Positions 45,568 through 56,577 of a stretch of 64,000 bases of DNA are shown in pieces; the first letter of the stretch is position 1; each line of letters starts with the position of its first letter. The translations under genes were made by a program, and so were the position numbers. The notes under the pieces were generated by a model that ran no database searches, had not been told where the DNA came from, and saw nothing but the letters and a program-made list of their open reading frames with translations. The stretch is taken from the NCBI RefSeq assembly GCF_023715525.1, contig NZ_JAMBOG010000007.1, positions 62,001 to 126,000 of the forward strand, written 5' to 3'. Origin of the DNA: Kocuria rosea (GTDB lineage Bacteria; Actinomycetota; Actinomycetes; Actinomycetales; Micrococcaceae).

Positions 45568-46400
45568 CCGTCCCCGTCCTGGCCCTGGTCGAGTTCACCG
45601 ACCGGCCCGCCCCCTCGTCGCAGGCGCCCCTCGTGGTGCTCGGCCCGTCGCTGGGCACGTCCGCGGCCTCCCTCTGGTCCGGCGTCGCGCGGCGGCTCGC
45701 CGGGGACCTCCGCGTCGTCGGCTGGGACCTGCCCGGCCACGGCGGCTCCGCCCCGACGGACGACCCGTTCACGATCGCCGAGCTCGCCCGGGGCGTGCTC
45801 GCCGCCGTCGACGGCCACCTCCGGTCCCTCGGCGAGCCGGTCGAACGACCGTTCTGCTACGCGGGCAACTCCATCGGCGGCTGCGTCGGCCAGCAGCTGC
45901 TGCTCGACGCGCCGGAGCGCGTGCACGCCGCGGTCCTACTGGGGACCGCCGCCCGGGTGGGCGAGCCCGCCGCGTGGGCCGAGCGCGCGCAGCTCGTGGC
46001 CGCCGCCGGCACGCCCACCCAGGTGACCGGCTCCGCGCAGCGCTGGTTCGCCCCCGGCTTCATCGAGCAGGACGCCGTCACCACCACCGGACTGCTCCAC
46101 GACCTCCAGGACGCCGACCGGCTCTCCTACGCCCGCGCCTGCGAGGCCCTCGGCGCGTTCGACCTGCGGGGGCGTCTGGGCGGGGTCCGCACCCCGGTCC
46201 TGACCGTGGCCGGCGCGCACGACGTCGCGACCCCGCCCGAGGCCGTCGCCGGCGTCGCCGAGGCCACCGGCGGGCGCGCCGTGGTGCTCGCCGGCGCCGC
46301 GCACCTGATCCCCGCCGAGGCCCCGCAGGACGTGGCCCGCCTGCTGGCCGAGCACTTCAGCCCCCACCTCTGCCGCGGCACCGAAGGAGCACGAGCATGA
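45564..46400 (+). CDS. pcaD: 3-oxoadipate enol-lactonase
   Basis: Alpha/beta hydrolase that opens 3-oxoadipate enol-lactone to 3-oxoadipate (beta-ketoadipate). The 278-residue protein has nucleophile Ser in GNSIGG, the oxyanion region VLGPSLGTS, acid Asp in VAGAHDVATP and His in GAAHLIP. It is a stand-alone gene here, whereas many actinobacteria fuse it to the decarboxylase as PcaL. ATG 45564 overlaps pcaB, and its stop overlaps pcaC (ATGA). Confidence 0.9.
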   Translation: MTVPVLALVEFTDRPAPSSQAPLVVLGPSLGTSAASLWSGVARRLAGDLRVVGWDLPGHGGSAPTDDPFTIAELARGVLAAVDGHLRSLGEPVERPFCYAGNSIGGCVGQQLLLDAPERVHAAVLLGTAARVGEPAAWAERAQLVAAAGTPTQVTGSAQRWFAPGFIEQDAVTTTGLLHDLQDADRLSYARACEALGAFDLRGRLGGVRTPVLTVAGAHDVATPPEAVAGVAEATGGRAVVLAGAAHLIPAEAPQDVARLLAEHFSPHLCRGTEGARA

Positions 46401-46831
46401 GCAGCAACCCCTCCCGCACCGAGCGGCAGGCCCACGCCGACGGCATGGTGGTGCGCCGCGAGGTGCTCTCCGACGCCCACGTGGACCGCGCCGAGGCGAC
46501 CAAGGACGAGTTCACCGCCGAGTTCCAGGACTTCATCTCCCGCTACGCGTGGGGCGAGATCTGGACCCGCCCCGGCCTGGACCGCCGGATGCGCAGCGCC
46601 ATCACCCTCACGGCGCTGATCGCGGCCGGGCACTGGGAGGAGTTCGAGATGCACGTGCGCGCCGCGCTGCGCAACGGCCTGACGCGCGACGAGATCAAGG
46701 AGATCCTGCTGCAGTCGGCGATCTACCTGTCCGTGCCCGCCGCCAACAACGCCTTCAAGCACGCCCGGCAGGTCCTCGACGCCCTCGACGCCGAGGGCGG
46801 GCGCGCCGCCGCGGACCCCACCCGCCCGTGA
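46397..46831 (+). CDS. pcaC: 4-carboxymuconolactone decarboxylase
   Basis: A 144-residue enzyme that decarboxylates gamma-carboxymuconolactone to the enol-lactone, just before PcaD in the pathway. The CMD/AhpD-like helical core is visible (FISRYAWGEIWTRPGLDRRM, MHVRAALRNGLTRDEIKEIL, NAFKHA). ATG 46397 sits in the pcaD stop codon. The tight ATGA coupling keeps the two PcaL-like activities together without fusion. Confidence 0.92.
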   Translation: MSSNPSRTERQAHADGMVVRREVLSDAHVDRAEATKDEFTAEFQDFISRYAWGEIWTRPGLDRRMRSAITLTALIAAGHWEEFEMHVRAALRNGLTRDEIKEILLQSAIYLSVPAANNAFKHARQVLDALDAEGGRAAADPTRP

Positions 46832-46862
46832 CCGACGAGCACCGACGCAAGCGAGGAGCACC

Positions 46863-48056
46863 ATGACCGAGGCCTACATCTACGACGCCGTCCGCACCCC
46901 GTTCGGCCGGTTCGGGGGTGCGCTGGCGGGCGTGCGCCCGGACGACCTGGCCGCCCTCGTCGTCGGCGAGCAGGTGAGGCGCGCCCCGGGGCTGGACCCG
47001 GCGGCGATCGACGAGGTGGTGCTGGGCAACGCCAACGGCGCCGGGGAGGAGAACCGCAACGTCGCCCGGATGGCCACCCTGCTGGCGGGACTGCCCGTTC
47101 AGCTGCCCGGCACCACCGTCAACCGCCTGTGCGGGTCCTCCCTGGACGCGGCGATCATCGCCTCCCGCCAGATCAACGCCGGCGAGGCCGAGGTGGTGCT
47201 CGTGGGCGGGGTGGAGTCCATGAGCCGGGCCCCCTGGGTGCTGCCCAAGACGGAGAGGCCCTACCCGGCCGGGGACATGGCCCTGGCCTCCACCACACTG
47301 GGCTGGCGCCTGGTCAACAAGAGGATGAACCCGGCCTGGACGGTCTCGCTGGGGGAGGCCACCGAGCAGCTGGCCGAACGCCACGGGATCACCCGCGAGC
47401 GGATGGACGAGTTCGCGTTCACCTCCCACCAGCGCACCCAGCAGGCCTGGGAGGCGGGCTTCTACGACGATCTCACCGTTCAGGTGCCCGGCACCGAGCT
47501 GACCCGCGACGAGTCCGTGCGCGCCTCCTCCACGGTCGAGAAGCTGAACGGGCTCAAGACCGTCTTCCGCGCCCAGGAGCAGGGCGGCACCGTGACCGCC
47601 GGCAACGCCTCCCCGCTCAACGACGGCGCCTCGGCGGCGCTGCTGGGCTCGGCGCGGGCCGCCGAGCTCACCGGGCTGACGCCGATCGCCCGCATCGCCG
47701 GGCGGGGTGCGGCCGCCAACGAGCCCCAGTACTTCGGCTACGCCCCGGTGGCGGCCGCGAACCTCGCGCTGCAACGGGCCGGGATCACGTGGGGAGACGT
47801 CGCGGCCGTGGAGCTCAACGAGGCCTTCGCCGCCCAGTCCCTGGCCTGCGTGGATGCCTGGGGGATCGACCCGGGCATCGTCAACCGGCACGGCGGGGCG
47901 ATCGCGATCGGCCACCCGCTGGGTGCTTCCGGCACCCGCATCCTCGGCACCCTGGCCAAGTCCCTGCGCGCCTCGGGGGCCCGCTGGGGCGTGGCGGCGA
48001 TCTGCATCGGCGTGGGCCAGGGCCTGGCCGTCGTGCTCGAGAACCAGAACGCGTGA
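46863..48056 (+). CDS. pcaF: 3-oxoadipyl-CoA thiolase
   Basis: Cleaves 3-oxoadipyl-CoA with CoA to succinyl-CoA and acetyl-CoA. The 397-residue thiolase has the acyl-accepting Cys in NRLCGSSLDA, the pair NEAFAAQ and HGGAIAIGHPLGASG, and the C-terminal CIGVGQG cysteine. The early YIYDAVRTPFGRFGGAL is characteristic of PcaF. It starts at ATG 46863 with AGGAG upstream, 31 bases after pcaC. Confidence 0.95.
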   Translation: MTEAYIYDAVRTPFGRFGGALAGVRPDDLAALVVGEQVRRAPGLDPAAIDEVVLGNANGAGEENRNVARMATLLAGLPVQLPGTTVNRLCGSSLDAAIIASRQINAGEAEVVLVGGVESMSRAPWVLPKTERPYPAGDMALASTTLGWRLVNKRMNPAWTVSLGEATEQLAERHGITRERMDEFAFTSHQRTQQAWEAGFYDDLTVQVPGTELTRDESVRASSTVEKLNGLKTVFRAQEQGGTVTAGNASPLNDGASAALLGSARAAELTGLTPIARIAGRGAAANEPQYFGYAPVAAANLALQRAGITWGDVAAVELNEAFAAQSLACVDAWGIDPGIVNRHGGAIAIGHPLGASGTRILGTLAKSLRASGARWGVAAICIGVGQGLAVVLENQNA

Positions 48057-48082
48057 GCCCCGTGACGGAACCCGCGCACCGG

Positions 48083-48127
48083 ACCACCCCGGAGAAGACC
48101 ACCCCGGAGAAGACCACCCCAGGAAGG
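48083..48127 (+). repeat. Three 15-base tandem repeats between pcaF and pcaI
   Basis: Two exact copies of ACCACCCCGGAGAAG (48083-48097, 48098-48112) and one degenerate copy (48113-48127), ending nine bases before pcaI. Each carries a GGAG or AGGAAGG, so the array multiplies Shine-Dalgarno-like sequence. Confidence 0.7.
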
Positions 48128-48135
48128 CACCCCGC

Positions 48136-48828
48136 ATGCTGAACATCGCAGCCAGCTGCGCGCAAGCCGTGGCGCCGATCCACGACGGCGCGACCGTCAT
48201 GATCGGCGGCTTCGGCGTGGCCGGGCAGCCCGTGGAGCTCATCGACGCGCTCATTGAGACCGGCGCCACCGGCCTGACGGTGGTGAACAACAACGCCGGC
48301 AACGGCGACGTCGGCCTGGCCAAGCTGATCCAGCTCGGCCGGGTGGCCAGGATCATCTGCTCCTTCCCCCGCCAGTCCGACTCCTGGCACTTCGACGCGA
48401 AGTACCGGGCGGGGCAGATCGAGCTCGAGGTCGTGCCCCAGGGCAACCTCGCCGAGCGCATCCGTGCGGCCGGGGCCGGGATCGGCGGCTTCTTCACCCC
48501 CACCGGCTACGGCACCCCGCTGGGGCAGGGCAAGGAGGTGCGCGAGATCGACGGCCGCCACTACGTCCTGGAGCACCCGATCAAGGCGGACTTCTCCCTG
48601 ACCAAGGCCCACGTCGCGGACCGGGCGGGCAACCTCGTCTACCGCAAGACCGCGCGCAACTTCGGCCCCATCATGGCCGCCGCCGCCACCACGTCCATCG
48701 TCCAGGTCGCCCGCATCGTCGACCGCGGCGGGATCGACCCCGAGACCGTGGTGACGCCGGGCATCTACGTGGACACCGTCGTGCAGGTCGACGGCCAGGC
48801 CCAGGCCGACCCCCGAGAGGAGCTGTGA
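48136..48828 (+). CDS. pcaI: 3-oxoadipate CoA-transferase subunit A
   Basis: First subunit of succinyl-CoA:3-oxoadipate CoA-transferase. The 230-residue family I CoA-transferase alpha subunit shows ATVMIGGFGVAGQPVELIDAL, NNNAGNGDVGLAKLI and the GFFTPTGYGT loop. ATG 48136 follows AGGAAGG. The stop overlaps a GTG of the next gene. It needs the PcaJ part of the following fused gene as partner. Confidence 0.93.
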   Translation: MLNIAASCAQAVAPIHDGATVMIGGFGVAGQPVELIDALIETGATGLTVVNNNAGNGDVGLAKLIQLGRVARIICSFPRQSDSWHFDAKYRAGQIELEVVPQGNLAERIRAAGAGIGGFFTPTGYGTPLGQGKEVREIDGRHYVLEHPIKADFSLTKAHVADRAGNLVYRKTARNFGPIMAAAATTSIVQVARIVDRGGIDPETVVTPGIYVDTVVQVDGQAQADPREEL

Positions 48829-48830
48829 TC

Positions 48831-50348
48831 ATGAGCGAGCAGACCGGCACCGAGCAGACCGGCACCGTGCCCAGGACGTCCGAGGCCCCGCTGACCCCCG
48901 AGGAGCTCGCCCGCCTCGTCGCCCGGGACATCCCCGCCGGGTCCTACGTCAACCTGGGCATCGGCCAGCCGACCCTGGTGTCGAACTACCTCTCTACGGA
49001 GGACGACGTCACCCTGCACACCGAGAACGGCATGCTCGGCATGGGCCCGGAGGCCCACGGCGAGGCGGTGGACCCCGATTTGATCAACGCCGGGAAGATC
49101 CCCGTGGTCGAGACACCGGGCTGCTCCTACTTCCACCACGCGGACTCGTTCGCCATGATGCGCGGAGGCCACCTGGACTGCTGCGTGCTCGGGGCGTTCC
49201 AGGTCGACGCCCAGGGCAACCTCGCCAACTGGCACACCGGTAAGCCCGACGCCATCCCGGCGGTGGGCGGGGCCATGGACCTGGCCACCGGCGCCAGGCA
49301 GACCTTCGTCATGATGACCCTGCAGACGAAGAAGGGTGCGTCCAAGCTCGTGGCGCAGTGCACCATGCCCCTGACGGGCGTGGGCTGCGTCTCGCGCGTC
49401 TACACCGACCAGGCCGTGTTCCTGATCGAGGCCGACGGCGTGGCGGTGCGCGAGACCTTCGGCACGAGCTTCGCCCAGATCCAGCAGATCGTCGGCATCC
49501 CGCTGCGGCCCGCCCCAGGCCCCGAGGAGATCCCCATGACCGAGCAGGACCCGACCGCCCCCGAGGGGGAGCGGGGCCCGGCGGGACAGTTCGTGCAGTC
49601 CCTGGCCCGCGGGCTCGGGGTAATCTCCGCGTTCGACGCCCAGCACCCGCGCATGAGCCTCAGCGATGTCGCCCGGCGCACCGGCCTCACCCGCGCCACC
49701 GCGCGCCGGTTCCTGCTCACCCTCGAGGAGCTGGGCTTCGTGCGCACCGACGGGCGGCTGTTCGAGCTCACCCCCAAGGTGCTGCAGCTCGGCTACTCCT
49801 ACCTCTCCTCGCTGTCGCTACCCGCGCTGGCCACGCCCCACCTCGAGGCGCTCTCCGAGCGGCTGCAGGAGTCCACCTCCGCGTCCGTGCTCGACGGCTC
49901 CGAGATCGTCTACGTGGCCCGCGTCTCCACGCACCGGATCATGACCGTCGCCATCGCCGTCGGCACCCGCTTCCCCGCCCACGCGACGTCGATGGGCCGC
50001 GTCCTGCTCGCCGGGCTGGAGCCCGCGCAGCTGGAGCACTACTTCCGCACGACCACCCTCGAGGCCTTCACCGAGCTGACGCTCACGGACCGGGAGCGCC
50101 TCGAGGCCGACCTGCGGCGCGTGCGCGCCCAGGGCTGGGCGATCGTGGACCAGGAGCTGGAGGTCGGGCTGCGCTCGGCGGCCGCGCCCGTGACCGACAG
50201 CGCGGGGCGGGTCGTCGCCGCCGTGAACGTGTCCATGCGCGTGGGCATGCCCGGCGCCAGCGCCGGCGACCCGGTGCGCGACGTCGTCCCCCCGCTGCTC
50301 GAGTGCGCCGGGCGGATCTCCGCCGACCTGGCCGCGACCGGACGCTGA
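48831..50348 (+). CDS. In-frame fusion of 3-oxoadipate CoA-transferase subunit B (PcaJ) and an IclR-family regulator (PcaR-like)
   Basis: One open frame of 505 residues. Residues about 1-228 are a complete CoA-transferase beta subunit: NLGIGQPTLV, the catalytic glutamate Glu65 in LHTENGMLGMGP, and GGHLDCCVLGAFQVD. An eight-residue Pro/Glu linker leads without a stop into a complete IclR regulator from Met236: winged helix about 255-305 with DVARRTGLTRATARRFLLTL, then an effector domain to the end. The regulator retains GAGGAG six bases before its ATG (49536), so free regulator could also be made. One base removed upstream would end PcaJ at a TGA overlapping that ATG, the coupling used elsewhere in this cluster. 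Recent fusion, ancient fusion or sequence error remain open. ATG 48831 is preferred over GTG 48825 by ribosome-site spacing. Confidence 0.85.
   Translation: MSEQTGTEQTGTVPRTSEAPLTPEELARLVARDIPAGSYVNLGIGQPTLVSNYLSTEDDVTLHTENGMLGMGPEAHGEAVDPDLINAGKIPVVETPGCSYFHHADSFAMMRGGHLDCCVLGAFQVDAQGNLANWHTGKPDAIPAVGGAMDLATGARQTFVMMTLQTKKGASKLVAQCTMPLTGVGCVSRVYTDQAVFLIEADGVAVRETFGTSFAQIQQIVGIPLRPAPGPEEIPMTEQDPTAPEGERGPAGQFVQSLARGLGVISAFDAQHPRMSLSDVARRTGLTRATARRFLLTLEELGFVRTDGRLFELTPKVLQLGYSYLSSLSLPALATPHLEALSERLQESTSASVLDGSEIVYVARVSTHRIMTVAIAVGTRFPAHATSMGRVLLAGLEPAQLEHYFRTTTLEAFTELTLTDRERLEADLRRVRAQGWAIVDQELEVGLRSAAAPVTDSAGRVVAAVNVSMRVGMPGASAGDPVRDVVPPLLECAGRISADLAATGR
49524..49538 (+). promoter_or_regulatory. 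Internal ribosome binding site and start codon for the PcaR part
   Basis: GAGGAG (49524-49529), six bases, ATG (49536-49538), in the same frame as pcaJ. It would yield a 270-residue free regulator ending at 50348. In the fusion these bases encode Glu-Glu-Ile-Pro-Met. Confidence 0.65.
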
Positions 50349-50350
50349 CC

Positions 50351-50376
50351 CCCCGCCGGCCCGGGCACCGGCGGGG
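50351..50376 (+). terminator. Intrinsic terminator after the pca operon
   Basis: CCCCGCCGG (50351-50359) pairs with CCGGCGGGG (50368-50376), three bases past the stop. Confidence 0.65.
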
Positions 50377-50386
50377 CGGCCCCGGC

Positions 50387-50681
50387 TTTCCCGGCCGGCC
50401 GCGGTCTGATAGGCTGTCGAGGAATTGCACGGTCATGCGTCGGCGCTCGACACGCCGACGGGGCCGGGAAGATCAATGGCAGAACGGACTCGGTCCTCTG
50501 GCACGCGGTGTGTGCCTGAATGCCATTCTTTTCGTCTGCCCAGGTGCTCCCGGCGCCGCGACCGTGGTACTCGTCCGCCAGGCTTATCGTCAGCCCCCGC
50601 CCCGTTCCCGGCCCCGGCCGGAGGGTGGGGGAGCGGAACATCCCAGCGGGCCGTCCGCGGCCCGCGCAACCAGGAGACACT
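50387..50681 (+). promoter_or_regulatory. rpsL promoter and leader
   Basis: The 333-base gap between the pca cluster and rpsL. A weak TTTCCC (50387-50392), 17-base spacer and TAGGCT (50410-50415) form the likely promoter of the str operon. The remaining 260 bases are a GC-rich leader without a credible gene; small open frames there have no conserved start or ribosome site. Confidence 0.45.
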
Positions 50682-51056
50682 GTGCCTACAATCCAGCAGC
50701 TGGTCCGCAAGGGCCGGACCCCGAAGGTCGTCAAGACCAAGGCTCCCGCGCTCAAGGGCAGCCCCATGAAGCGCGGTGTGTGCACCCGCGTGTACACCAC
50801 CACCCCGAAGAAGCCGAACTCCGCGCTGCGCAAGGTCGCCCGCGTGAAGCTCAACGGCGGCATCGAGGTCACCGCCTACATCCCCGGTGAGGGCCACAAC
50901 CTGCAGGAGCACTCCATCGTGCTCGTCCGCGGCGGTCGCGTGAAGGACCTCCCCGGTGTCCGCTACAAGATCGTCCGCGGCGCGCTCGACACCCAGGGTG
51001 TCAAGGGCCGCCAGCAGGCCCGTTCCCGCTACGGCGCCAAGAAGGAGAAGAAGTAA
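50682..51056 (+). CDS. rpsL: 30S ribosomal protein S12
   Basis: A 124-residue decoding-centre protein. Lys43 ([12 protein letters not shown]) and Lys88 ([12 protein letters not shown]) are the wild-type residues, so no streptomycin-resistance change is present. The start is GTG 50682 after CAGGAGAC; an open frame extending upstream is not conserved. The stop TAA shares one base with the rpsG ATG. Confidence 0.97.
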   Translation: MPTIQQLVRKGRTPKVVKTKAPALKGSPMKRGVCTRVYTTTPKKPNSALRKVARVKLNGGIEVTAYIPGEGHNLQEHSIVLVRGGRVKDLPGVRYKIVRGALDTQGVKGRQQARSRYGAKKEKK

Positions 51057-51526
51057 TGCCTCGTAAGGGTCCCGCTCCCAAGCGCCCGCTCGTCGTCGAC
51101 CCGGTCTACAGCAGCCCGGTCGTCACGCAGCTGATCAACAAGGTCCTCCAGGACGGCAAGAAGTCCACCGCCGAGCGCATCGTCTACGGCGCCCTCGAGG
51201 GCGTGCGCGGCAAGACCGGCGCCGACCCGGTGGCCACGCTCAAGAAGGCCCTGGAGAACGTCAAGCCGGCCCTCGAGGTCAAGTCCCGCCGCGTCGGCGG
51301 CGCGACCTACCAGGTCCCCGTCGAGGTCAAGCCGGGCCGTGCCCAGGCGCTGTCCCTGCGCTGGCTGGTCGGCTACTCCAAGCTCCGCCGCGAGAACACC
51401 ATGACGGAGCGTCTGCAGAACGAGATCCTGGACGCGTCCAACGGTCTCGGTGCCGCCGTGAAGCGCCGCGAGGACACCCACAAGATGGCGGAGTCCAACA
51501 AGGCCTTCGCTCACTACCGCTGGTAG
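51056..51526 (+). CDS. rpsG: 30S ribosomal protein S7
   Basis: A 156-residue assembly protein of the 30S head, ending in the usual HYRW. The conserved N-terminal segment ([20 protein letters not shown]) and [20 protein letters not shown] are present. ATG 51056 overlaps the rpsL stop (TAATG). The TAG stop is part of a TGGTAGAAT element that may be a promoter for fusA. Confidence 0.97.
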   Translation: MPRKGPAPKRPLVVDPVYSSPVVTQLINKVLQDGKKSTAERIVYGALEGVRGKTGADPVATLKKALENVKPALEVKSRRVGGATYQVPVEVKPGRAQALSLRWLVGYSKLRRENTMTERLQNEILDASNGLGAAVKRREDTHKMAESNKAFAHYRW

Positions 51527-51536
51527 AATCTTCTTC

Positions 51537-51567
51537 GGCCTGTCGGCCCCACCCGGGCCGACAGGCC
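51537..51567 (+). terminator. Hairpin between rpsG and fusA
   Basis: GGCCTGTCGGCCC (51537-51549) pairs perfectly with GGGCCGACAGGCC (51555-51567). It could be a partial terminator or processing site dividing the str operon, 29 bases before fusA. Confidence 0.55.
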
Positions 51568-51596
51568 GCCGGCACCATCACCTGAAGGGAAACACC

Positions 51597-53711
<2,115 letters not shown>

Positions 53712-53740
53712 GGCACCACCCCTCGGCTCCGGCCGGGAAT

Positions 53741-53770
53741 TTCATCAAACAACCACAGCCCACGTAGACT
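53741..53770 (+). promoter_or_regulatory. Promoter for tuf
   Basis: TTCATC (53741-53746), 18-base spacer, TAGACT (53765-53770) in the AT-richer 160-base gap after fusA. It would give a leader of about 95 bases and make tuf independently expressed. Confidence 0.55.
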
Positions 53771-53871
53771 TGCAGAGGTTTCAGTACTGCTGATCGCCTC
53801 AGATCCCCCCGGAACCCACGCGGCGGGGACATGCTGAGCAAGTTTCCACACATGTTCTAGGAGGAACAACC

Positions 53872-55062
<1,191 letters not shown>

Positions 55063-55089
55063 GTCCTCCCGGGCTCACCGACGATCGGC

Positions 55090-55124
55090 AGAACCCCCCG
55101 TCGCCTCGCGCGGCGGGGGGTTCT
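55090..55124 (+). terminator. Intrinsic terminator after tuf
   Basis: AGAACCCCCC (55090-55099) pairs with GGGGGGTTCT (55115-55124), extended inward by five more pairs with one G-T, loop of five. Confidence 0.85.
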
Positions 55125-55591
55125 CGCACGTCCGGACCCGCACGGCCCGTGCCGCCGGCCGTGCGTGCGGCTGCCGGCCCCGGCGCGCCGGCGCCCCGCC
55201 GCTGCCGCCGCCGGCGGGGGAGGCGTGCGTTTGCACCGGGCCGGGATCTCTGGCAGGATGGACGACGTTGTTCAAGCGCCGACGTGTGCTCTCAGCGGTT
55301 CGAACCGGCGAGTCCCCAGGACGGGCCTCCGAAGCAGAACCGAGGGCCAGCAGCCCGAGACGCTGCCACGTACGGACCACATACAGCCCGCCCCGACAGA
55401 TGGATCCGGTGCGCCCTCGTGTGCTGCACGAGGCGACACGCCCGAGTTCGGGGGTCGGTGCTCCAGCAGGGTGAGGAACCCGGGTTCCCCGGATTCAGCC
55501 TGCGTGGAGCGGCGCCCGCACCTCGGCGCCATGTACAAGGAGCGCGAGCTCCGTCACAGGGAAGTACTTGAAGAAAGAGAGTCACGACGCC
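55125..55591 (+). promoter_or_regulatory. S10 operon promoter and long leader
   Basis: The 467 bases before rpsJ. TTGCAC (55231-55236), 17-base spacer and CAGGAT (55254-55259) form the likely promoter. It leaves a leader of about 325 bases, less GC-rich than the genes and rich in short inverted repeats. Several small open frames cross it on both strands but none has a conserved start. A structured S10 leader is plausible. Confidence 0.55.
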
Positions 55592-55900
55592 ATGGCGGGA
55601 CAGAAAATCCGCATCCGGCTGAAGTCTTATGACCACGAGGTCATCGACGTCTCGGCCCGGAAGATCGTTGAGACGGTGACGCGCGCAGGCGCCACGGTGG
55701 TCGGCCCCGTGCCGCTGCCGACGGAGAAGAACGTGTACTGCGTCATCCGCTCGCCGCACAAGTACAAGGACAGCCGTGAGCACTTCGAGATGCGCACCCA
55801 CAAGCGGCTGATCGACATCATCGACCCCACGCCGAAGGCCGTCGACTCGCTCATGCGGCTCGACCTGCCGGCCGACGTGAACATCGAAATCAAGCTGTAA
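55592..55900 (+). CDS. rpsJ: 30S ribosomal protein S10
   Basis: A 102-residue protein, the exact family length. It has [39 protein letters not shown], and the loop that contacts NusB/NusG. The start is ATG 55592; an upstream in-frame ATG adds eight non-conserved residues. First gene of the S10 operon. Confidence 0.97.
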
Positions 55901-55916
55901 AGAGGATCGCATCCCA

Positions 55917-56573
55917 ATGACTACCACTTTCGAACGCCAGGTGAAGGGCCTGCTGGGCACGAAGCTCGGCATGACCCAGGTCTGGGACGAGAACGGGAAG
56001 TTCGTGCCGGTGACCGTCGTCAAGGCGGACTCCAACGTCGTGACCCAGCTGCGCAACCAGGACCGTGACGGCTACTCGGCCGTGCAGATCGGGTACGGTG
56101 CGATCGACCCCCGCAAGGTGACCAAGCCGCTGGCCGGTCACTTCGAGAAGGCCGGCGTGACCCCCCGCCGCCACGTCGTCGAGCTGCGCACGGCCGACGC
56201 CGAGTCGTACGAGCTCGGCCAGGAGCTCTCCGTCGAGCTCTTCGAGGCCGGCCAGAAGGTCGACGTCATCGGCACCACCAAGGGCAAGGGCACGGCCGGT
56301 GTGATGAAGCGTCACGGCTTCTCCGGCGTCGGCGCCTCCCACGGTGCCCACAAGAACCACCGCAAGCCGGGATCCATCGGCGGCGCGTCCTACCCCGCTC
56401 GCGTGTTCAAGGGCATGCGCATGGCGGGCCGCATGGGCAACGCGCGGCACACGACCCAGAACCTCACCGTTCACGCCGTGGACGCCGAGAACTCCCTGCT
56501 GCTCATCAAGGGCGCCCTGCCGGGCCCCAAGGGTTCGGTCGTCCTCGTCCGCACCGCAGTGAAGGGAGCCTGA
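55917..56573 (+). CDS. rplC: 50S ribosomal protein L3
   Basis: A 218-residue large-subunit protein near the peptidyl-transferase centre. It has [20 protein letters not shown] at the start and the long loop [20 protein letters not shown] reaching into the ribosome core. ATG 55917 follows AGAGGAT. rplD starts four bases after its stop. Confidence 0.97.
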   Translation: MTTTFERQVKGLLGTKLGMTQVWDENGKFVPVTVVKADSNVVTQLRNQDRDGYSAVQIGYGAIDPRKVTKPLAGHFEKAGVTPRRHVVELRTADAESYELGQELSVELFEAGQKVDVIGTTKGKGTAGVMKRHGFSGVGASHGAHKNHRKPGSIGGASYPARVFKGMRMAGRMGNARHTTQNLTVHAVDAENSLLLIKGALPGPKGSVVLVRTAVKGA

Positions 56574-56577
56574 CACC

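Noticed and set aside
44043-46400. A 785-residue plus-strand frame seeming to fuse pcaB and pcaD
   Set aside because: The region before 45564 is an out-of-frame shadow of pcaB rich in Arg and Pro. Unlike the pcaJ-pcaR case, the two real proteins are in different frames.
55149-55632. Several open frames of 68-155 residues before rpsJ on both strands
   Set aside because: They overlap each other and the rpsJ promoter and leader, lack ribosome sites and have composition unlike the real genes.
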